Shown: positions 7,264 through 10,242 of the stretch, one piece after another
Numbering within the stretch: position 1 is the first letter of the stretch
How the letters are laid out: each line of letters starts with the position of its first letter
Assembly (NCBI GenBank): GCA_011056825.1
Contig: DSBH01000284.1
Location: forward strand, 1 to 10,242
Length of the DNA stretch: 10,242 nucleotides
From: Deltaproteobacteria bacterium
GTDB lineage: Bacteria; Desulfobacterota; Syntrophia; Syntrophales; UBA2210
Direction of reading: 5' to 3'
Notes under the pieces: model-generated
Database searches by the model: none
The model's input: only the letters and a program-made list of their open reading frames with translations
What the model was told of the DNA's origin: nothing
Made by a program: the position numbers and the translations under genes

Positions 7264-9101
7264 GATGGTTTCACTCCCGCAGCTTCCGTCCGCCCGTGAT
7301 CGAGTGGGAACAGGATCTCGAAGGTGGTTCCTTCTCCCTTCGTGCTGGCGACATGGATTTCACCCCGGTGGCCGTGGATGATTTCATGGGCGAGTGTCAG
7401 CCCCAGGCCGAGACCCTTTTCCTTGGTGGTGTATTCGGGGTTGAAGATACGTTCCACTTCCTCCGGCGTCAGCCCCGAACCATTGTCGGTTATCATGACG
7501 GCGACCCGCCGGTCGGCTCGGTCTTCCACATTGATGGTCACCTGCCCGCCGCGGGAACCGTCGATGGATTCCATCGCGTTTTTAATAATATTATAAAAGG
7601 CCTGCGTCAGTTTGTCCCGGTCCATGGCGACGATTGATGAGCGTTCACTACTCCACGCCGGCTTCAGCACCACGTCGCGGGAGGTGAATTCAGCCTCCAT
7701 GATTTTCACGATGCTGTCCAGCAGGTCTTCCAGGCAATCGGGATGAAGCTCCATGCGCTTTATTCTGAAAAAGGTGACAAACTCTTCGATAATACCGTTG
7801 AGCCGGCGGATCTCGTCGCGGATGATTCCGGATATTCGATCAAAATCGGTTTTTTTCTCTTCGTCGTCGGGAGAGTACTCTCGCTTCAGGCGCTGTGTGG
7901 CGATGCTGATGGCGTTCAGGGGATTTCGTATCTCGTGTGCCACGCCGGCGGCAAGCTGTCCCAGCGCTGACAGTTGTTCGGCACGCTGGAGCCGTTTCTT
8001 CATTTCTTCCATGCGGGCAAGTTGCTTGCTCTGGTTTCGGTAGAGGGCCGCCGTGGACAGGGTGCCTATCAACACGATGAAAATCGTCGTGAAAATCATG
8101 CGGTTCCTGTTTTCCGCAAGCATTGTCCTGGCGCGGTTCCATTTCAGGCCCATGCGGGCGTACCCCACGACGGTGTCGTCGAGGCTCACAGGGGCGACGA
8201 TATCAAGATAATGGCCGCCTTCTTCACCGGCGTACCTGCGGCTCCTGACAGCCCCCTGATCCGGGAACGCCGGGGTTTCATCCGGAAAATCCATTTTCAT
8301 GATGTGACGCCGGGGCGGTTCGTCGCCGACTTTTTCCAGGATATTTCCGTCGGGATCGATGACGGAGAGATACGCGAGCTCCTGTTCCCAGCCGATTTCC
8401 CCGATAACCCGCTTGACGGCGATTTTCGCTCCCCAGTATTTCAGTTTGCCCGCGTCCAGGGCTATGACGATGGTGCCGCTGCCGTCCTTGCGGTGCAGCG
8501 TTATGTAACCCATATTCATGAGAGGTCCAAGCGTCTTGAGCAGTTCCATGACCAGTTGTTGTTGCTCGTTGCCTCTGATAGCCTGCATGTCCACGGGTTC
8601 CTGCTGGAACTCCCTGCTCTTGAGGGCGATGTGTCCGTTCTCATCGAGGAGGACGATGAGCGACAGTTTTTCCCGGGCGGCGATTTCCTCGAGAACGCTC
8701 TCGGACAGTTCGTCCTTCTGCCAGTGCGCGTCGATATCACGCGCCACCCCGTAGAGGGCTTTTATGAGCCGCTCCTGAATATTATATTCTTCGTCGGAAG
8801 GAGGAACCTGCGCGACCCCGCCGTAATACCGGCTATCATCCCGCAGGGTGCGACGCAGGAAATCAAGATCTTCCTGGGCCACGTTTTCAATAGTGGCGAC
8901 GATGTCAAGAGCCCGGTTTTCCAGGAATTCCGTCAGCGTTCTTTCGAGGCGCCTGAGGTCCATGACGCCCATGATCAGGATCAGCGTGACGAAAACCGCC
9001 ACCACCAGGAAAACCGTGAGCGGAATAATGAAGTTCGAAAAAGCCGTTTTGTCTTTTCCCGGCCTTACCTGGCCGGGGGGAGATTCCTCGTGATTGTTCA
9101 T
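7260..9101 (-). CDS. Membrane sensor histidine kinase, partner of the NtrC-family regulator
   Basis: This 613-residue protein has a first membrane helix at about 25-47, a large periplasmic part (48-333), a second helix at about 335-354, a coiled-coil linker and a kinase core. The sensor part holds two PAS/Cache-like stretches, around 146-217 (LIVLLDENGHIALKS) and 243-319 (LSVIDPDGNILEKVG to VVGYARMGL), so a double-Cache-type sensor of a small extracellular ligand is plausible. The core has H389 in GVAHEIRNPLN, N508 in NIIKNAMES, D539 in DNGSGL, GLGLGL (563-568) and GEGTTF (589-594), all intact. It should autophosphorylate on H389 and pass the phosphate to D54 of the regulator. No HAMP domain is evident between TM2 and the H-box. 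It is the first gene of the unit, about 30 nt behind a sigma-70-like promoter. The signal is unknown. Confidence 0.95.
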   Translation of the reverse strand: MNNHEESPPGQVRPGKDKTAFSNFIIPLTVFLVVAVFVTLILIMGVMDLRRLERTLTEFLENRALDIVATIENVAQEDLDFLRRTLRDDSRYYGGVAQVPPSDEEYNIQERLIKALYGVARDIDAHWQKDELSESVLEEIAAREKLSLIVLLDENGHIALKSREFQQEPVDMQAIRGNEQQQLVMELLKTLGPLMNMGYITLHRKDGSGTIVIALDAGKLKYWGAKIAVKRVIGEIGWEQELAYLSVIDPDGNILEKVGDEPPRRHIMKMDFPDETPAFPDQGAVRSRRYAGEEGGHYLDIVAPVSLDDTVVGYARMGLKWNRARTMLAENRNRMIFTTIFIVLIGTLSTAALYRNQSKQLARMEEMKKRLQRAEQLSALGQLAAGVAHEIRNPLNAISIATQRLKREYSPDDEEKKTDFDRISGIIRDEIRRLNGIIEEFVTFFRIKRMELHPDCLEDLLDSIVKIMEAEFTSRDVVLKPAWSSERSSIVAMDRDKLTQAFYNIIKNAMESIDGSRGGQVTINVEDRADRRVAVMITDNGSGLTPEEVERIFNPEYTTKEKGLGLGLTLAHEIIHGHRGEIHVASTKGEGTTFEILFPLDHGRTEAAGVKPS

Positions 9102-9138
9102 GATTTTCGCGTCCGGTCCTTGTCACTGACGTGGAATG

Positions 9139-9167
9139 ATACTATACTACCGCTCACCTGATTACAA
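9139..9167 (-). promoter_or_regulatory. Sigma-70-like promoter of the kinase-regulator operon
   Basis: On the minus strand, TTGTAA (9167-9162), a 17-bp spacer and TAGTAT (9144-9139) match the boxes at 4-5 of 6 positions. The start would be near 9132, with a leader of about 30 nt. The inverted repeat at 9196-9213 lies roughly 64-81 bp upstream of this start, so the system may regulate itself. Confidence 0.45.
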
Positions 9168-9195
9168 GAGCTTCCGGCTGATTGGAGAAATTCGA

Positions 9196-9213
9196 TTCGA
9201 CAATTTTGTCGAA
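9196..9213. promoter_or_regulatory. Perfect inverted repeat TTCGACAA-TT-TTGTCGAA, candidate regulator-binding site
   Basis: Two perfectly inverted 8-bp arms (9196-9203 and 9206-9213) are separated by TT. The same arm recurs in direct orientation at 9226-9233 and 9294-9301. An 18-bp two-fold symmetric site fits a dimeric Fis-type helix-turn-helix such as the NtrC-family regulator encoded alongside. It lies between the kinase promoter and the sigma-54 promoter, centred about 210 bp upstream of the predicted start at 9414. Confidence 0.6.
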
Positions 9214-9225
9214 AGGCGCGTATAT

Positions 9226-9233
9226 TTCGACAA
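9226..9233 (+). promoter_or_regulatory. Second TTCGACAA half-site
   Basis: An exact copy of the palindrome arm, 30 bp (about three helical turns) downstream of the first copy and in the same orientation. A degenerate opposite arm, TTATTGAA, is at 9251-9258, but the spacing differs from the palindrome. The sequence around 9232-9262 is very AT-rich and could bend DNA. Confidence 0.45.
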
Positions 9234-9293
9234 ATAATAACTATTTAATATTATTGAAAATAACTCCGATAGCGCTGTTTGAGAGTTCTTTCA

Positions 9294-9301
9294 TTCGACA
9301 A
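9294..9301 (+). promoter_or_regulatory. Third TTCGACAA half-site
   Basis: An exact third copy, about 113-120 bp upstream of the predicted sigma-54 start, within the usual distance for NtrC-type enhancer sites. No matching inverted arm follows at the palindrome spacing. Confidence 0.45.
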
Positions 9302-9310
9302 TTATTTCCG

Positions 9311-9341
9311 TTTTCGGCCGCGTCGAGTTTGCGGCCGGAAA
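9311..9341. repeat. GC-rich inverted repeat CGGCCGC-N9-GCGGCCG
   Basis: The 7-bp arms CGGCCGC (9315-9321) and GCGGCCG (9331-9337) are perfectly inverted. The symmetry extends to 11 bp per arm with one mismatch, TTTTCGGCCGC against GCGGCCGGAAA. It sits about 73-103 bp upstream of the predicted sigma-54 start, so it is a second candidate activator site, or a hairpin. Confidence 0.45.
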
Positions 9342-9387
9342 CGCCGGAAGACACTGCCCGCGGCGTTTTGCCGGAATATCGCCTTTC

Positions 9388-9403
9388 TGGTACGGATCAT
9401 GCA
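9388..9403 (+). promoter_or_regulatory. Sigma-54 (-24/-12) promoter
   Basis: TGGTACGGATCATGCA matches the sigma-54 consensus YTGGCACGRNNNTTGCW at all but two bases. The essential GG (9389-9390) and GC (9401-9402) are present with the exact 12-nt register. The preceding base is C, also as in the consensus. Transcription would start near 9414. The downstream product is a terminator-ended stretch without a convincing gene, and an NtrC-type activator is encoded next door. Confidence 0.65.
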
Positions 9404-9413
9404 ATACCAGAGG

Positions 9414-9623
9414 CAAACTGGAAATCACCTCCTGATTCCGGTTGAAACCTTTGAACCGACCGATGGTGAAAAGTCCGTTCCGCGAAGGCGACGCGGGGCG
9501 GGCCGCGGAGTTGAACGGAAACTGGAAATTGCAAGGCGGGGATTCACCTGTGATGTTGATGAGACGCTAAGAATAATTGGTTGGTTATCCCCTGCAAGGG
9601 AGGCCCCCGGGCCTCCCTTTTTT
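9414..9623 (+). ncRNA. Putative sigma-54-dependent small RNA, about 210 nt
   Basis: The stretch is bounded by a -24/-12 promoter and a strong intrinsic terminator. It holds no gene with a good ribosome site. Predicted elements are: a 5' hairpin with CUGG-A-AAUCA (9418-9427), loop CCUCC (9428-9432) and UGAUU-CCGG (9433-9441); a GC-rich central stem CCGUUCCGCG (9475-9484) with CGCGG (9504-9508) and AACGG (9514-9518); GGGGAU (9538-9543) pairing with AUCCCC (9587-9592) around an AU-rich single-stranded region (GAAUAAUUGGUUGG) that might bind Hfq; and the terminator. Bases 9424-9433 (AUCACCUCCU) equal the conserved 3' tail of 16S rRNA. No known RNA family is recognised. Regulated sigma-54-dependent small RNAs such as CrcZ, Qrr and GlmY are precedents for the arrangement, not homologues. 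It could instead be a leader with a small ORF (9463-9570). Confidence 0.5.
9418..9441 (+). other. 5' hairpin of the small RNA with CCUCC (anti-SD) loop
   Basis: The stem pairs CUGG with CCGG (one G-U pair) and AAUCA with UGAUU, with one bulged A. The loop is exactly CCUCC, the complement of GGAGG. The hairpin would begin about 5 nt from the predicted 5' end. Confidence 0.5.
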
Positions 9624-9624
9624 G
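9596..9624 (+). terminator. Strong rho-independent terminator
   Basis: AAGGGAGGCC pairs with GGCCTCCCTT in a perfect stem of about 10 bp with a 4-nt loop (CCCG), directly followed by a run of six T (9618-9623) on the plus strand. The minus strand has no T-run on the matching side, so it stops plus-strand transcription. It separates the putative small RNA from the squalene/phytoene synthase gene. Confidence 0.9.
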
Positions 9625-9634
9625 TTATTGTTTC

Positions 9635-9651
9635 ATCAGGACATTCCTGAT
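9635..9651. repeat. Perfect 6-bp inverted repeat ATCAGG-ACATT-CCTGAT
   Basis: It lies just after the terminator and about 45 bp upstream of the -35 box of the synthase promoter. It could be an operator or a chance hairpin. No T-run follows it. Confidence 0.3.
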
Positions 9652-9696
9652 CGAACACAAAAAAGACGTCCCACGCCGTTACCGTGTCGCCTTTAC

Positions 9697-9725
9697 TTGA
9701 CCCCGCCGGGTGAACCGGTTATTCT
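9697..9725 (+). promoter_or_regulatory. Probable sigma-70 promoter of the squalene/phytoene synthase gene
   Basis: TTGACC (9697-9702), a 17-bp spacer and TATTCT (9720-9725) match at 5/6 and 4/6. Transcription would start near 9732, about 50 nt before the ATG. The gene therefore does not need read-through from the sigma-54 promoter. Confidence 0.5.
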
Positions 9726-9781
9726 TGTGCCCAACTGACCGGGAAGGGCGATGTCATGCACGGCGCCGCGGAGGATCGACC

Positions 9782-10242
9782 ATGGGATGCGTAAGCGGGG
9801 AAAACGATTTTACCACCTGTGAAAAACATCTCGACCGTGTGTCCAGGACGTTTGCCGTTAATATTCGAGTTCTTCGGGGCGACGTTTACCGGAGCATACT
9901 TCTGGCGTACCTGTTGTTTCGTATCGCTGATACTATCGAAGACGAACCGTCCCTTGAGGCGGTCGCCAAGATAGATTACCTCGCCACCTATGAAGATCTT
10001 TTCCCTCCCGGGCGCGACTGGCGGGAGAAGGTCGACCGCTTCACCGCTTCACTCGCGGTCGGAGGCAAAGGCGCCGATATTGAACTGCTGTTCGACACGC
10101 CCCGCGTGTTCAGGGAGTTTGTCCGGCTGCCGGCGGACGCCGTTTCCGTCATATCGGAACGGGTCCGTGAAACGGCGCGGGGTATGGCGACCTTTCAGCG
10201 AAAAGCCACCGGAAACGGCGCCGTCGTCCTCGAGGACAGGAA
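9782..10242 (+). CDS. Squalene/phytoene synthase family protein, N-terminal part
   Basis: The ATG at 9782 follows GGAGG (9770-9774) at 7 nt, and the frame stays open to the window edge, giving 153 codons. The signature SRTFAVNI (21-28) is followed by AYLLFRIADTIEDE (42-55). DTIED (50-54) is the first aspartate-rich motif, which binds the diphosphate of the prenyl substrate through magnesium. RETARGMATFQRK and VLEDR near the visible end match the helix before the second catalytic half. The family joins two prenyl diphosphates head to head: two farnesyl diphosphates give presqualene diphosphate or squalene, two geranylgeranyl diphosphates give phytoene. The 'YLLFRIADTIED' form and the following LEDR resemble squalene-type enzymes more than CrtB, but the second Asp-rich motif and any NADPH-dependent part are outside the window. 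Hopanoid or sterol precursor supply is a reasonable guess. Confidence 0.87.
   Translation, partial: MGCVSGENDFTTCEKHLDRVSRTFAVNIRVLRGDVYRSILLAYLLFRIADTIEDEPSLEAVAKIDYLATYEDLFPPGRDWREKVDRFTASLAVGGKGADIELLFDTPRVFREFVRLPADAVSVISERVRETARGMATFQRKATGNGAVVLEDR

Noticed and set aside
6277..7299. 340-codon plus-strand open frame opposite the regulator gene
   Set aside because: It is antisense to the receiver and AAA+ domains, with no ribosome site or protein family.
7974..9161. 395-codon plus-strand open frame opposite the kinase gene
   Set aside because: It is antisense to intact kinase motifs, its composition is rich in His, Phe and Arg as expected of a shadow, and it has no recognisable domain.
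9303..9433. AGGAGGTGAT on the minus strand (opposite the CCTCC loop) as the ribosome site of a minus-strand gene
   Set aside because: The nearest start is a TTG 11 nt away, or an ATG about 28 nt away, each opening only a 32-41 codon frame that runs into the regulatory repeats. It remains the main alternative reading of the CCTCC signal.
9182..9445. 87-codon plus-strand frame in the kinase/synthase intergenic region
   Set aside because: It runs through the TTCGACAA repeats, the GC inverted repeat and the sigma-54 promoter, has no good ribosome site, and its translation looks non-protein-like.
9425..9658. 77-codon minus-strand frame across the terminator
   Set aside because: It translates both arms of the terminator hairpin and lies opposite the putative small RNA; no ribosome site.

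Overview
The window (GC-rich, tightly packed, about 58% GC by eye) looks like a chromosomal segment of a Gram-negative anaerobe of the Desulfobacterota/'Deltaproteobacteria' type. This is inferred from the mix of genes: an NtrC-class sigma-54 regulator with its sensor kinase, a long MEMO-family (AmmeMemoRadiSam B) protein, a short Nfu protein and a bacterial squalene/phytoene synthase. Nothing here fixes the species. There are no transposase, phage, CRISPR, tRNA or rRNA genes.

Left part (1-1300): the 3' end of a glycoside hydrolase family 3 gene (+) meets, tail to tail, a two-gene minus-strand unit, nfu then a SAM methyltransferase. That unit has a good sigma-70 promoter with a 12-bp palindrome inside it. 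Next comes about 680 bp without a gene (1294-1973). It carries two copies of a widespread short palindromic repeat and the promoter of the next operon.

Middle (1974-5904, +): a compact operon of cardiolipin synthase (cls), a MEMO-family protein and a four-TM metallophosphoesterase. Start codons are supported by an AAGGAGG site and an ATGA overlap. The theme is membrane and phospholipid biology, but only the cls role is clear.

Right part (5899-9101, -): an NtrC-type response regulator and a membrane sensor histidine kinase, translationally coupled by an ATGA overlap. The regulator gene converges on the phosphoesterase gene with overlapping stop codons in the palindrome TCATGA.

Between the kinase (-) and the squalene/phytoene synthase start (+, 9782 to the edge) lie 680 bp without a convincing gene but full of regulatory structure. 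In order these are: the kinase promoter; a perfect inverted repeat TTCGACAA-TT-TTGTCGAA with two further TTCGACAA copies; a GC-rich inverted repeat; a correctly spaced -24/-12 (sigma-54) promoter; about 210 nt ending in a strong rho-independent terminator; and a separate sigma-70 promoter for the synthase. I read this as an undescribed sigma-54-dependent small RNA, probably controlled by the adjacent two-component system. The first hairpin of the predicted RNA exposes CCUCC in a 10-nt match to the universal 3' tail of 16S rRNA (AUCACCUCCU), so it could act as an anti-Shine-Dalgarno mimic. This is the most interesting element of the window. It rests on sequence motifs only and has not been tested.
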